Counted from the stretch's first letter, positions 9,164-18,892 are shown. The stretch is 64,000 nucleotides of DNA from Methanococcus voltae (GCF_017875395.1 NZ_JAGGMO010000001.1:372001-436000), one strand, 5' to 3'. Notes: generated by a model from the sequence alone, not told the origin. A program made the numbers and translations.

Positions 9164-10828
9164 ATGAGTATTGTAGTTAAAAATTTAACAAAAAAATATG
9201 ATGATGGTAAAATAGCCTTAAATAATGTTAGTTTTGAAGTAGAACCTAAAAAAGTACTTGGAATTATTGGTAAGTCGGGAGCGGGGAAAACTACATTAAT
9301 TAGAATATTAAGGGGCTCTGAAAAATTCAACGAAGGAAGCATTGAAGTTTTTGGGAAAAAGGAAAACTTAAGAGATGTAACTGCGATACACTTGCAAAGG
9401 AATTTTGCACTATGGGCAGAACCTGCCATAAACAATATTATTAGAAAATTACACGCAATTCGTGAACAGTCTGATGAAAGTTTACCTATAGAGGAAGATA
9501 TGCCCGAATACACAGAAAGAGCCATGGAAATCCTTAAATTAGTGGGTTTAGAACATAAAGCAAATACTTTTTCAAATATATTAAGCGGTGGAGAAAAACA
9601 GCGTTTAATAATGGGTAGACAGCTAGCTAAAATCTATGAAAAAGGAGAAGGGGTTTTATTATTAGATGAACCTGTTACAATGTCTTGTCCCGCATCTAAA
9701 AAGATGATATTAGAGATTATAAACAATGCAAGAAAAAAATTGAATATTACCGTAATATTGACTTCACACTTGCCTGAAATACACAAATATCTTTGTGATG
9801 AGTGTATTTTATTAGAAAACGGAGAAATTAAATCAAAAGGAAAACCTGATGAAATAGTTGATGAATTTTTAAAGGACATGAACGAAGTATATATTAAGAA
9901 AAATTCATTAAATTCTGAAAAGGAATCAATAGAAACAATATATGAAGTTAAAGATATTTCAAAAAGATATTTCGTAATAAACGGTGGAGAAACCTTAAAT
10001 TTGAAAAATATATCTTTTGAAGTACAAAAAGGAGAAATACTATCCATACTTGGAGCGAGCGGTACTGGAAAGTCAGTTTTACTTAGAATACTTGGCGGTT
10101 TAGAATTACCCGATACTGGAGAAGTACGCCTAAAAGGAATAGATCTATCCCATTTTGGTTGGGAAAGAATGAATTTACGTTCAAAAATGGGCATTATGCA
10201 CCAAGAGTTTTCATTAGCGTATTATTCCACAGTAGGCGAATTACTCAAATACAGAAGAAATATTAAAAGCGCTAAAGTATTATTTGATGCAAAAGAAAAG
10301 GCCAAAATGTATAAAATACCAGAAACAGTTGTAGACGCACTCTACCAACTTTTAGATTTGCCAGACACTGAAAGAAACAACAAACTTGAAAAATTAGGAA
10401 TATCTCAGAGTATATTATTATCATTATTTAATGCTTCGGAAGAAGATATTTATTCATATGATGAATTAATGAATGCTTTAGATTTAGACTCTGAAATATT
10501 AAACAAAAGCCCCAGTGAATTAAGTGGTGGTCAAAGAGTTAGAGTTGCAATTGCTCTTCAATTGGTTAATCAACCGGAAATATTATTATTAGATGAACCA
10601 TTTGGAGATTTAGACCCGATAACATTACGGGACGTATCAAACTACTTAAAAAAGATAAATGATATGTATGGCACTACCATTATATTAATAAGCCACCATA
10701 TTGACTTCATTAAAGAAATAAGCGATAGAGCAATACTTATTGATAATGGAACTATTGATTCAGAAGGCAAACCTGAAGAAATTTGTGAGAAATTCATCGA
10801 AAAAAGTACGTTAAAATTCTGTAATTAA
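9164..10828 (+). CDS. atwA: Methyl-coenzyme M reductase activation component A2 (twin ABC ATPase)
   Basis: 554 residues with two complete ABC ATPase domains and no membrane segment. Domain 1: Walker A GKSGAGKTT (about 38-46), signature LSGGEKQR, Walker B VLLLDEP. Domain 2: Walker A GASGTGKS (about 300), signature LSGGQRVR, Walker B ILLLDEP, and switch ISHH. This is the methanogen protein AtwA (component A2), which uses ATP in the reductive activation of Mcr to the Ni(I) state. The domain 1 Walker B is followed by VTMSCPASK, with a Cys near the catalytic site. ATG 9164 follows GGTGTTATT. Confidence 0.9.
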   Translation: MSIVVKNLTKKYDDGKIALNNVSFEVEPKKVLGIIGKSGAGKTTLIRILRGSEKFNEGSIEVFGKKENLRDVTAIHLQRNFALWAEPAINNIIRKLHAIREQSDESLPIEEDMPEYTERAMEILKLVGLEHKANTFSNILSGGEKQRLIMGRQLAKIYEKGEGVLLLDEPVTMSCPASKKMILEIINNARKKLNITVILTSHLPEIHKYLCDECILLENGEIKSKGKPDEIVDEFLKDMNEVYIKKNSLNSEKESIETIYEVKDISKRYFVINGGETLNLKNISFEVQKGEILSILGASGTGKSVLLRILGGLELPDTGEVRLKGIDLSHFGWERMNLRSKMGIMHQEFSLAYYSTVGELLKYRRNIKSAKVLFDAKEKAKMYKIPETVVDALYQLLDLPDTERNNKLEKLGISQSILLSLFNASEEDIYSYDELMNALDLDSEILNKSPSELSGGQRVRVAIALQLVNQPEILLLDEPFGDLDPITLRDVSNYLKKINDMYGTTIILISHHIDFIKEISDRAILIDNGTIDSEGKPEEICEKFIEKSTLKFCN

Positions 10829-10905
10829 TGCTAAAAAATAATACAATAGCACAATATAATAATGCTAAAAAATAAAATATTAAAAATAAATAATAAATAA
10901 AATTA

Positions 10906-11166
10906 TTATTCTTCACTATTAATTTTTTCAAGTAACTTCGCTTTAAAATCTTCTAAGGATGGTGCACCTACAAATACAACGTCACCATCAATTGCAATTG
11001 CTGGAACGGCCATTATACCCAATTCAATTGCTTTTTCAGGATGTTCCATTACATTAACATGTAGTACTTCGATATTATCCATTTCTTTAACTACTTGTTC
11101 AACTACTCTTTTAGCTGCAGGACAATGTGGGCAACTTGGGGATGAAAAAACTTCTACCTTTACCAT
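10906..11166 (-). CDS. Small thioredoxin/glutaredoxin-like protein
   Basis: 86 residues with the active site SPSCPHCPAAK (CPHC) near the N-terminus and the cis-Pro motif MAVPAIAI. It has the compact archaeal thioredoxin form, similar to the thioredoxin Mj0307 of Methanocaldococcus. It probably reduces disulfides on methanogenesis and biosynthetic enzymes. ATG 11166 follows GGTGAACAC. Its upstream DNA carries a tandem repeat and an inverted repeat near the likely transcription start (separate entry). Confidence 0.88.
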   Translation of the reverse strand: MVKVEVFSSPSCPHCPAAKRVVEQVVKEMDNIEVLHVNVMEHPEKAIELGIMAVPAIAIDGDVVFVGAPSLEDFKAKLLEKINSEE

Positions 11167-11188
11167 GTGTTCACCTTAAAACTGATAA

Positions 11189-11247
11189 TTTGATACATAT
11201 TTTGATACATATGAACAGGTACACTTTTGTTCATTTAAATATATTGT
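11189..11247 (-). promoter_or_regulatory. Promoter and candidate operator of the thioredoxin gene
   Basis: Going upstream from the gene: two abutting copies of a 12-bp direct repeat TTTGATACATAT (11189-11200, 11201-11212), an inverted repeat ATGAACA/TGTTCAT (11211-11217 with 11228-11234, 10-bp spacer), and a TATA-like element on the minus strand at about 11237-11246. The inverted repeat would overlap the transcription start if the TATA assignment is right, which suits a repressor site. The rest of the 355-bp gap to 11521 shows nothing else clear. Confidence 0.45.
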
Positions 11248-11521
11248 ATTCGCTATTTATCTTCTAGATTATCTTCTATAGGTTTTTATTCACATACACT
11301 ATTTATTATGTAATTATGGGTTATATATAGTATATTATTTAAGTTTAGGAATATAAAAGTTTTTTATTAGAATTATGAATACATAATTTATCAGATAATA
11401 AACTAAAAAGCTAGAATGCTAAAAAAATATCATATTTGAATAAATACAGTGATAAAAAAAATTAAAATGAATATTAAAATGAATATTAATTTGGGATTTT
11501 AATTGATAATATTAATATTAA

Positions 11522-12205
11522 TTAACCCCAAATTTCTTTAAAGTGCTCTAAAGCTTTTATGATATTTTCTAAATCCTTTGGAGGGAATGAAAATATCAAT
11601 TCTTCTTGTTCGATTTTTCCGAATTTTCTTGAGCCATTGCAAGCTAATGTTGCATTTGCTTTTCCCCTAACTTTAACAGCTGCCACAGCATCTGCACATA
11701 ATGATTGAATACCTGAAAAGTCTGCTTCAAATCTTCCACCATTTACGTAGTTTATTGCTTGTGTTAACCTTAAAGCTTGTTTTGGAGTACATAAAACGAT
11801 TACTGCGTCAGGTTCAAAATCTACTTTATTTATTGGTGAGTAAACTGCTGCAAACATTGGTTCTGTTACCTTAGGAATTGCTTCAACAGTCTTTATTGCT
11901 GCTTCTTCTGTCTCAAAGTTTCCTAATTTATGGTATAAAACTCCTGTTTCAAGTGGTTTAGGAGGATTTTGTAAAATTCCCATAGCATATGCGCCACCTT
12001 TACACATTTGCTTTTCAACTGGTGCGTAGTATTTTTTACCTTCTTTTCTTGAAGTTTGAACTAATTCACAGTGTCTAGCTTCTTGTTCTACTTCTTCGTA
12101 TCCTTCAGGGATTTCTTCTTTGCTTTTAACTAGCTTAACAGCTACTGCAGGGTATTTTAAGCTTAATAATTCTTGAAGCTTGTTGCCCATTTCTAAAATC
12201 TCCAT
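11522..12205 (-). CDS. DUF169 family protein
   Basis: 227 residues of the DUF169 family common in methanogens and anaerobes. Conserved features are the N-terminal PAVAVKL segment, ARHCELVQ and QMCKGGAYAMG with conserved Cys, and TLACNGSRKFG near the C-terminus. The conserved cysteines suggest a metal or FeS role but no reaction is established. ATG 12205 follows GGTGATTAT. It appears monocistronic, between the thioredoxin gene and a 475-bp gap. Confidence 0.82.
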   Translation of the reverse strand: MEILEMGNKLQELLSLKYPAVAVKLVKSKEEIPEGYEEVEQEARHCELVQTSRKEGKKYYAPVEKQMCKGGAYAMGILQNPPKPLETGVLYHKLGNFETEEAAIKTVEAIPKVTEPMFAAVYSPINKVDFEPDAVIVLCTPKQALRLTQAINYVNGGRFEADFSGIQSLCADAVAAVKVRGKANATLACNGSRKFGKIEQEELIFSFPPKDLENIIKALEHFKEIWG

Positions 12206-12680
12206 ATAATCACCACTTTAGTAGTTTGATTAATTTTTGAGTATTGTATATTTATATAATTAATATAGTATTTAAGATATTATATCGTAGTTAGGTATAT
12301 AACTATTAGATATATAACATTTATGTATTATTAGATATATAACATTTTTGATTTAAATCTTACAAAATTTTTAAATATGTAATCAGTAATATATCCATTA
12401 AGATAAATGTTATAGGTAATTAAACAATTCAACACTTTTAATATTTTTAATATTTTTAAATTTTAGATACTTTTTTAAAGTGTTATAAATGTATTAATTG
12501 TAATTCAAAGATGGTTTTGACAATATGCACATATGTGGTATTAGATATCATTTTTATCGTATTTTAAGATTATGATTTAAATTTATTTATAGGATTCTAA
12601 AATTTAAAAATTTAAAAATTTAAAACTTTGAAAATAAAAATTTCAAAAAGAAGATAATAATCAACATTATAAGGGATATT
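12206..12680. repeat. Gene-free region with an 18-bp direct repeat
   Basis: 475 bp with no convincing gene between divergent units. It contains an exact 18-bp direct repeat, ATTAGATATATAACATTT, at 12305-12322 and 12330-12347 (25 bp apart start to start), about 100-140 bp upstream of the DUF169 gene, and A/T-rich runs (AAATTTAA repeated) just before the radical SAM gene. Promoters for both neighbours must lie here. Confidence 0.5.
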
Positions 12681-13550
12681 ATGAAAATAGTACTTAGAAA
12701 TGACATTTGTGAAAAATTAGAAAATATAGTGAAAGATTTAAAGGTAACTAAGCATTGCGTAGGCTGTGAAGGTCTTGATTTGAATAATAAAGACCCCTAT
12801 CACCATCCATCTATTGAAATAACTCAAAAGTGTAATCACAATTGTATTTTCTGCTATTCAAAATTAACGGAAGTAAAAGCCGGACTTTATGGGAATATAG
12901 AAGATAATAGGGCAGTTACAATAAGCCAGTATGGGGAACCGTTAACATACCCGGAAAAAGTTAAAAAAGCTGTAAAATATGTAAAGTCATATGGCAAAAG
13001 GTGTGACCTTCAAACTAATGGTTCGTTGTTAAATGAAAAGCTTATCGATGAATTAAAAGAGCTAGGTCTAGATATGGTTATGATTAGCTTAAGTTCAGAT
13101 TCTAAAAATCCTGAAAAACATTTTAAATTGTCAAATAATGATAATTATAATACCATACTTGAAAATATTAAGTTATGCACAAAAAATTTCCATACAATAG
13201 TCAGAAGTATATATATTCCAAATTATAATGGGGAAGAACTTATAAATCTTGCAAAAGAAATGGAAAAAATCGGTGTTCATGAAATTATGGTACATCAACT
13301 TATAGTTCATGATTCTAACGCTTCAGAAATTAAAGAAATAACAAATATTGATGATATAGGATATGTTAAAGATTTATTACTACTTGTAGATAAGATGAAA
13401 AAAGAAGCACCATCTGTTAATATTACCATTAAAGGATGTTTATTAGTTTATTTAAAAGATATGGATGGTTTTGTGCTAAACAATGTAAAAACAGACTGTA
13501 TTTCTGAAGTACCGTCCATAAAAAGAGAATATGTTGAATTAAATTTATAA
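12681..13550 (+). CDS. Radical SAM protein of unknown function
   Basis: 289 residues. The radical SAM signature CNHNCIFC (CxxxCxxC, about residues 51-58) sits in EITQKCNHNCIFCYS, followed by the SAM-binding GEPLTYPE segment. Upstream of the core is a Cys pair in CVGCEG (about 27-32), and CISE near the C-terminus may help bind an extra cluster. It generates a 5'-deoxyadenosyl radical; the substrate is unknown. ATG 12681 has a GGGATATT context. It is monocistronic and gives no context clue; peptide or RNA modification or cofactor synthesis are possible. Confidence 0.82.
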   Translation: MKIVLRNDICEKLENIVKDLKVTKHCVGCEGLDLNNKDPYHHPSIEITQKCNHNCIFCYSKLTEVKAGLYGNIEDNRAVTISQYGEPLTYPEKVKKAVKYVKSYGKRCDLQTNGSLLNEKLIDELKELGLDMVMISLSSDSKNPEKHFKLSNNDNYNTILENIKLCTKNFHTIVRSIYIPNYNGEELINLAKEMEKIGVHEIMVHQLIVHDSNASEIKEITNIDDIGYVKDLLLLVDKMKKEAPSVNITIKGCLLVYLKDMDGFVLNNVKTDCISEVPSIKREYVELNL

Positions 13551-13814
13551 ATTACTTTATTTTTTATAATATATGTTACTTTATTTTTTATTATTTTTTA
13601 CTTTTTTATCCATTATTGTTTATTTTTAACTCATTTATAATATATTTCGGTATTCAAGTAATTACGCCCACAGAATAAAAACATAATTAAAAATAATTTT
13701 ATATTAGTATATTCATAATATTATAAAAAAATGTATAAAGAATTAAACACAAATAATTTATTTAAGTCGATATTTTAAGTATTTTACTACGTTATCAATG
13801 TTTGAGGTGCCCAT

Positions 13815-15584
13815 ATGAAAAATGTGCTTGCAATAGGTGGCTACGACCCCACCGGTGGTGCAGGAGTAATTGCTGATGCTAAAACAATTAAAGAAACTGG
13901 CAATAATCCATTAACCATTATAACGTCACTTGTACCTCAAAACAACCAGAAAGTATATTCTAAAGAAGATGTGTCAAAACAAATACTTGAAGAACAATTT
14001 GAAGCCATATTTGAAGATTTTAATATAAAATGCGTAAAAACGGGAGTATTGTCCAAAAATGCAATTGAATTAATATTAAAATATCATAAAGACTATGATT
14101 TTAAAATAATATGTGACCCAGTTATAAAATCCACTACGGGTAGACTATTAACAGATAAAGAAACACTGGACTTATATGTGGACTTATTCAATAAATGTTA
14201 TTTGATAACACCGAATAACGAGGAATTCAAATTCATAAAACACTATATGTATACCAAATTAAAAAAAGAAAAGTACTACGATGAAAATTTAAAAGAACTA
14301 AGTGTATTAGTTACAGGGATTAATGATACACTACAAAAGTACTCAGGGACTAAAATAGCAATATTCAACGGTAGAAAAATAAATAAAGAAGTCCATGGAA
14401 CCGGTTGCGTATTTTCTTCAGCAATTGCTGGTTTCTCCACTAGAATGCCATTGATTAGTGCAATAAAGAATGCAAAAAAGTTGGTACTTGGTTCGGTTAT
14501 CTATGCAAAAAAAACTAGATATGGTTACAATACAAATCCTTTATTTATTAACGAAAAAACCATCTATAAAAATCTTGAATATTCGTTATTTTTGTTAAAA
14601 AACATCAAATATACTTTAATTCCCGATGTTGGTTCAAATATTGGTGAATGTACAATATTACCGAAAAACCGCTACGATGTATGTGCCCTTTCAGGTAGAA
14701 TAATAAAAGATAAAGATACTGGCGGATATCACAAAGCAGGCGAGTTTAAATTTGGGGCATCTAAAATATTAAGTGATGTTATAATAACAGCCAATAAATA
14801 CGACCCCAAAATAAGAGCTACAATGGGCGTTAGATTTAACGAAAAACTTATGGAAAAGCTTAAAGAAGACGGCGTATTCTGCATTAGCCATTTTAAAACA
14901 GATGGGTTTGAAAACATACGTAAAGTAGGTATTGGGATAGATAACGCATTTAAAAATTATCTAATTGAAAAATATATTGGATTCCAAGAAAAAAATTATA
15001 TGTTAGATTTAAGTATGGATACATTAAATATGGATACTAAAACCGATACAGAAATTAGCGAAATGGAAAATGAGAATAATAAATTTAAAAAAGATTTAGA
15101 AAATAATGAAAATAGTAAAGATGGTAAAGATATTGAAAGTATTGAAGATAATTCAACTGAAACAGATCCATTAAATGGATTAAATGAGTCCACTAATTTA
15201 AAAGAAATAGAAGATGAAAAAGTAGATAATTTAAAAAAATTAAAAGAAGATTTAGATGGTATTCGTGATATATTATCTACTAATTTATTGAATAAAGCAC
15301 CATTTTCTAAAAATTTGAAAAAAAATGAACTATTAGATGATTTGAAAGAAGAATGTAATAAAATAAACCCTAAAGACCGTGAAAATTGTAGTGACTGTAA
15401 ATACTGTAAAAATGAAATACTGTATGACTTTATAGGATTCAAAGAAAATTTCGACTGTACGTTAGATATAATATATAACAAAGGCGGACATCAAATAGAA
15501 CCTATGATATGGATATTAGGGCAAAACTCCATAGAAATAGTTAAAAAATTGAGAATACTTGAAAAAACCTATCGAAAATTATAA
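13815..15584 (+). CDS. thiD: Bifunctional HMP-P kinase / thiamine-phosphate synthase (ThiD-ThiN)
   Basis: 589 residues. Residues 1 to about 250 are ThiD (hydroxymethylpyrimidine phosphate kinase), with GGYDPTGGAGV at the N-terminus and EVHGTGCVFSSAIA (anion hole and catalytic region) near 190-205. Residues from about 255 are ThiN, the archaeal thiamine-phosphate synthase, with DVGSNIGE and GASKILSDVI. Unusually, ThiN appears split: about residues 397-525 form a hydrophilic Asp/Glu/Lys/Asn-rich insert before the family sequence resumes at LYDFIGFKENFDCTLDI. ATG 13815 follows GAGGTGCCCAT. The function is well supported; the role of the insert is unknown. Confidence 0.88.
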   Translation: MKNVLAIGGYDPTGGAGVIADAKTIKETGNNPLTIITSLVPQNNQKVYSKEDVSKQILEEQFEAIFEDFNIKCVKTGVLSKNAIELILKYHKDYDFKIICDPVIKSTTGRLLTDKETLDLYVDLFNKCYLITPNNEEFKFIKHYMYTKLKKEKYYDENLKELSVLVTGINDTLQKYSGTKIAIFNGRKINKEVHGTGCVFSSAIAGFSTRMPLISAIKNAKKLVLGSVIYAKKTRYGYNTNPLFINEKTIYKNLEYSLFLLKNIKYTLIPDVGSNIGECTILPKNRYDVCALSGRIIKDKDTGGYHKAGEFKFGASKILSDVIITANKYDPKIRATMGVRFNEKLMEKLKEDGVFCISHFKTDGFENIRKVGIGIDNAFKNYLIEKYIGFQEKNYMLDLSMDTLNMDTKTDTEISEMENENNKFKKDLENNENSKDGKDIESIEDNSTETDPLNGLNESTNLKEIEDEKVDNLKKLKEDLDGIRDILSTNLLNKAPFSKNLKKNELLDDLKEECNKINPKDRENCSDCKYCKNEILYDFIGFKENFDCTLDIIYNKGGHQIEPMIWILGQNSIEIVKKLRILEKTYRKL

Positions 15585-15840
15585 TTAAAATTAAAATATT
15601 TTTCTATTTTATTATATTGTACCATAGTTTATTATTTTGAGATATAAAATATTTTTTAAAGGTGATTACTATATATACTTTTAAGTATAGTATGTATTGA
15701 ATATTTTAACATTTCAAAAAAATAACAAATATTATATATAAAAATAAGTTATAATATTAAAAGTTTAAAAACAGTATTATTTAATAGTCTATAATTTTTT
15801 TAAATTAGAAATAGATTATTTTTATAACAAAATCATTTAA

Positions 15841-15914
15841 TGCAGGATTAGACTTAAAACCGAAGCCCTGTAATCTAACAATCTACATCACTCCATACCA
15901 AAAATGGTGATAAA
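15841..15914 (+). promoter_or_regulatory. Candidate pseudoknot leader of SAM synthetase
   Basis: A comparatively GC-rich stretch directly upstream of metK. CAGG (15843-15846) can pair with CCTG (15867-15870), and the loop segment ATTA (15847-15850) can pair with TAAT (15871-15874), giving an H-type pseudoknot with an A-rich connecting loop. Next, ACCA (15897-15900) can pair with TGGT (15905-15908), covering the ribosome binding site GGTGA (15906-15910). The arrangement resembles a small translational riboswitch; SAM as ligand is only a guess from the downstream gene. The remaining 15585-15840 is AT-rich and featureless. Confidence 0.4.
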
Positions 15915-17132
15915 ATGTCAAATATAGTTGTTAAAAAATTAGAAAGAGCTCCAATAAACGAAACCCCTATTGAAATTGTAGAAAGAAAAGGTATTGGCCA
16001 CCCGGACAGTATTTGCGACGGTGTTGCAGAAAGCGTTAGCGTTGCGTTATGTAAAATGTACAAAGAACATTTAGGTGTAGTTTTACACCACAACACTGAC
16101 CAAGTTGAATTGGTTGGTGGTTACGCATACCCTCAACTTGGTGGCGGGGAAATGATAACCCCTATCTATGTATTATTATCTGGTAGAGCTACAATGGAAG
16201 TATTAAATAAAGAAACTGGAGAAATTATAAAATTACCAGTTAACTCTACTGCAGTAAACGCTGCAAGAGAATACTTAAAGAAAACCATCAGAAATGCGGA
16301 TTTAGAAAGAGATATAATTGTAGACTGCAGAATAGGACAAGGTTCAGTTGATTTAGTAGAAGTATTCGATAGAGAAAGAAACGCAATACCACACGCTAAC
16401 GATACATCATTTGGTGTTGGACACGCTCCATTAAGTATTACTGAAAAATTAGTACTTGAAACAGAACGATTATTAAATTCAGATGCTATGAAAGCAGAAG
16501 TTCCTGCAATTGGTGAAGATATTAAAGTTATGGGATTAAGAGAAGAGAAGAAAGTAACTTTAACTATTGCTATGGGTGCTGTGGACAAATACATCAATTC
16601 TTGCGACGACTACATCAAAGTTAAAGAAATTGCAAAGAAAAAAGTTGAAGAAAACGCTAAAAAGTACGCTGGAGACTTCGAAGTTGAAGTATACATAAAC
16701 ACAGCTGACGATGATAAAGACTGTATTTTCTTAACTGTTACCGGTACATCTGCAGAAATGGGTGACGATGGTTCAGTAGGTAGAGGAAACAGAGCAAACG
16801 GATTAATTACCCCATTCAGACCTATGAGTATGGAAGCTACAAGCGGTAAAAACCCAATAAACCACATTGGTAAGATATACAACATATTGGCAAATACTGT
16901 TGCAGAAGATGTTGCTAAAATTGAAGGCGTTCAAGAATGTCAAATCAGAATCTTAAGCCAAATTGGTAAACCAATTAACGAACCAAAAATGTTAAGCATT
17001 GAAATCATACCTGCGGAAGGCTTTACAGTTGAAGGTTTAAATGGTGAAATTGAAAAAGTAGCTCAAAAATGGCTCGATAATGTACAAACAGTTACTGAAA
17101 GAATTATTGATGGAAAAGTAACTACATTCTAA
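15915..17132 (+). CDS. metK: S-adenosylmethionine synthetase, archaeal type
   Basis: 405 residues of the archaeal MAT family, which is only distantly related to bacterial MetK. Visible motifs are [11 protein letters not shown] (about 26-36), [12 protein letters not shown], and [16 protein letters not shown] (about 279-294). It makes SAM from methionine and ATP for methylation and for radical SAM enzymes. ATG 15915 follows GGTGATAAA. The codon use shows more C-ending codons than neighbours, suggesting high expression. Confidence 0.95.
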   Translation: MSNIVVKKLERAPINETPIEIVERKGIGHPDSICDGVAESVSVALCKMYKEHLGVVLHHNTDQVELVGGYAYPQLGGGEMITPIYVLLSGRATMEVLNKETGEIIKLPVNSTAVNAAREYLKKTIRNADLERDIIVDCRIGQGSVDLVEVFDRERNAIPHANDTSFGVGHAPLSITEKLVLETERLLNSDAMKAEVPAIGEDIKVMGLREEKKVTLTIAMGAVDKYINSCDDYIKVKEIAKKKVEENAKKYAGDFEVEVYINTADDDKDCIFLTVTGTSAEMGDDGSVGRGNRANGLITPFRPMSMEATSGKNPINHIGKIYNILANTVAEDVAKIEGVQECQIRILSQIGKPINEPKMLSIEIIPAEGFTVEGLNGEIEKVAQKWLDNVQTVTERIIDGKVTTF

Positions 17133-17624
17133 ATTAAATTCGAATAACATATCAATTTCCATTTTCTTTATTGATTTTTTAATGAGTTAATCAAAATTAT
17201 TTTTTTAATCCTATTTGTATAAAATATATAAAATTATATAAAATTATATAAAATTATATGAAATTATATGGAATATACAAAAATAGTGAAAATCATATCA
17301 TAAATTATTAATATTAATTATATAGTATTATTTATCAATTCTATTTACATATTTAAAATATTTATAATGTTAAAACTTTATATCCGTATATTTAACCAAC
17401 TAATTAATTAAATGGATATCTTAGTATATATTATAGGCAAATATTGGGCATATATTAACATAACCTATAAATTATATTAAAAAAGCATTTTTAAGTACAT
17501 ATCAAATAGTATAAATTATAGTATATTGTATAATTATATAATTATGTAATATCGTAAATTATATAACTCTATAACTATCATAATTTAACTATATAGATAT
17601 AATATATCAAAATAGTGAAAAAAG
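17133..17624. repeat. Gene-free region with a 10-bp-period AT repeat
   Basis: 492 bp without a credible gene. At about 17226-17272 a 10-bp unit AAATTATATA repeats three times, followed by two variant copies (AAATTATATG). The remainder is A+T with scattered TATA-like strings; the promoter of the GTPase-sepF pair must be near its right end. Confidence 0.55.
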
Positions 17625-18185
17625 ATGAATAATAATATTAAAAAGTATAAAATAGCAATGATGGGGCCTGAAAATTCGGGAAAATCATCTATTGTTAATA
17701 AAATATTTGGAAAAAGTATTTCAGAAGTTTCAGAAGTGGGCGGTACCACAAAAAAACCAGTTCGAAAATATTGGGGAAAGCTAAAAATAGGTAGATTAAA
17801 GCAAAATCCAGAATTTGCAGATATAACCTTTGCTGATTTGGGGGGTTTATACTCTGGTGAAGACAAATCTGTTGTAATGGTTGGCAATGTTTTAGAAAAA
17901 ACTTTTGAAGAGATAGATAGCTCAGATATGATAATTCACGTTATCGATGCAAAAGACGGTCTTTTCAAAAGTTTTGAAAAATTACATCACCTTTTAAAAT
18001 ACAGGTATCAAAAACCCATAATTGTTATTGTAAATAAATGTGATTTATTATCCTCTTCTGAAAGAAATTCCTTAACCATCGCCATTGAAGAAAGGCTAAA
18101 TAATAAAGTATACTTCACTTCTGCAATGTCTTATGAAGGTATTAACGAATTAATTAATGTAATAATAACAATACTGAAGAGATAG
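17625..18185 (+). CDS. Small Era/Rab-like GTPase adjacent to sepF
   Basis: 186 residues forming a single G domain: G1 GPENSGKSS (about 14-22), G2 Thr in GGTTKKP, G3 DLGG (about 71-74), G4 NKCD (about 139-142), and G5-like TSAMS. The G3 motif ends in Gly-Gly, as in Ras/Arf-type GTPases (DxxG). There is no lipidation motif or membrane segment. The sepF gene begins 10 bp after its stop, so the two should be co-transcribed. A role in cell division or envelope assembly is inferred from this link only. Confidence 0.82.
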   Translation: MNNNIKKYKIAMMGPENSGKSSIVNKIFGKSISEVSEVGGTTKKPVRKYWGKLKIGRLKQNPEFADITFADLGGLYSGEDKSVVMVGNVLEKTFEEIDSSDMIIHVIDAKDGLFKSFEKLHHLLKYRYQKPIIVIVNKCDLLSSSERNSLTIAIEERLNNKVYFTSAMSYEGINELINVIITILKR

Positions 18186-18195
18186 GTGTCCTAAA

Positions 18196-18570
18196 ATGTT
18201 TAAAAAAATAAAAAAAATGATATCATCAACAGAAACCTTGAAACCAAGTAGTCCTGTACCTATAGAAGAATACATTGAATTACCTGTTAAAACCTACGAA
18301 GGAAATGAATTAGTAAAAATAAAAGTTTGCGAACTTGAAGATTTCAAAGATTCTACTGAAATTTCAGTATTGGTTGAAGCCGGTTACTTAGTTATTGCAA
18401 ACACTATCGACCTTGAAAGAGATATAGATGATGACTATGCTAAAGTCCTTACAGATTTAAAAAATAAATTAAGGAATACGGGTAAAATCGTAAGACTTTG
18501 TGAAACCAAAATTATGGCAGTTCCATCTAACACCGTAATTGAAAAAATAGTCAAAGAGAAAAAAGATTAA
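18196..18570 (+). CDS. sepF: SepF-like cell division protein (DUF552)
   Basis: 124 residues of the SepF/DUF552 family. The N-terminus MFKKIKKMIS can form the amphipathic membrane-binding helix; a linker then leads to the SepF fold from about residue 35 (VKIKVCELEDF) to GKIVRLCETKIMAVPSNTVI. Archaeal SepF anchors FtsZ to the membrane. ATG 18196 follows GGTGTCCTAAA. The 322 bp after it (18571-18892) are AT-rich with no gene. Confidence 0.85.
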   Translation: MFKKIKKMISSTETLKPSSPVPIEEYIELPVKTYEGNELVKIKVCELEDFKDSTEISVLVEAGYLVIANTIDLERDIDDDYAKVLTDLKNKLRNTGKIVRLCETKIMAVPSNTVIEKIVKEKKD

Positions 18571-18892
18571 TTAAAAAAATAAGAAAATAAGAAAATAAGA
18601 AATATACCATAATATAGAATCATATAAATAAAAAAAGTATAAAAATTATACTATAATACTATCTATATTATTTTTACAAATTAAGGTATTTTTCATTATT
18701 AGATACTAAATTTTTCCTATTTTATTGTTTTAAATCAATAATTATTTGAGTGCTTAAAAACACGTTTTTTTACGATATTTATAATATTTACAAAAATATA
18801 CACTATTTTTAGCTGACGTTATTTGATAGATATTCGGTAAATTTAAATAGTGATATACAATAATAAACATAGGTTTACACTAGAGGGATTTT
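18571..18892. other. Gene-free AT-rich region between sepF and carS
   Basis: 322 bp with no open frame that looks coding and no GC-rich island. The A-rich stretch just after sepF and T-runs near 18765-18775 may serve as terminators; the carS promoter should lie near 18840-18870. Nothing more specific can be supported. Confidence 0.4.
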
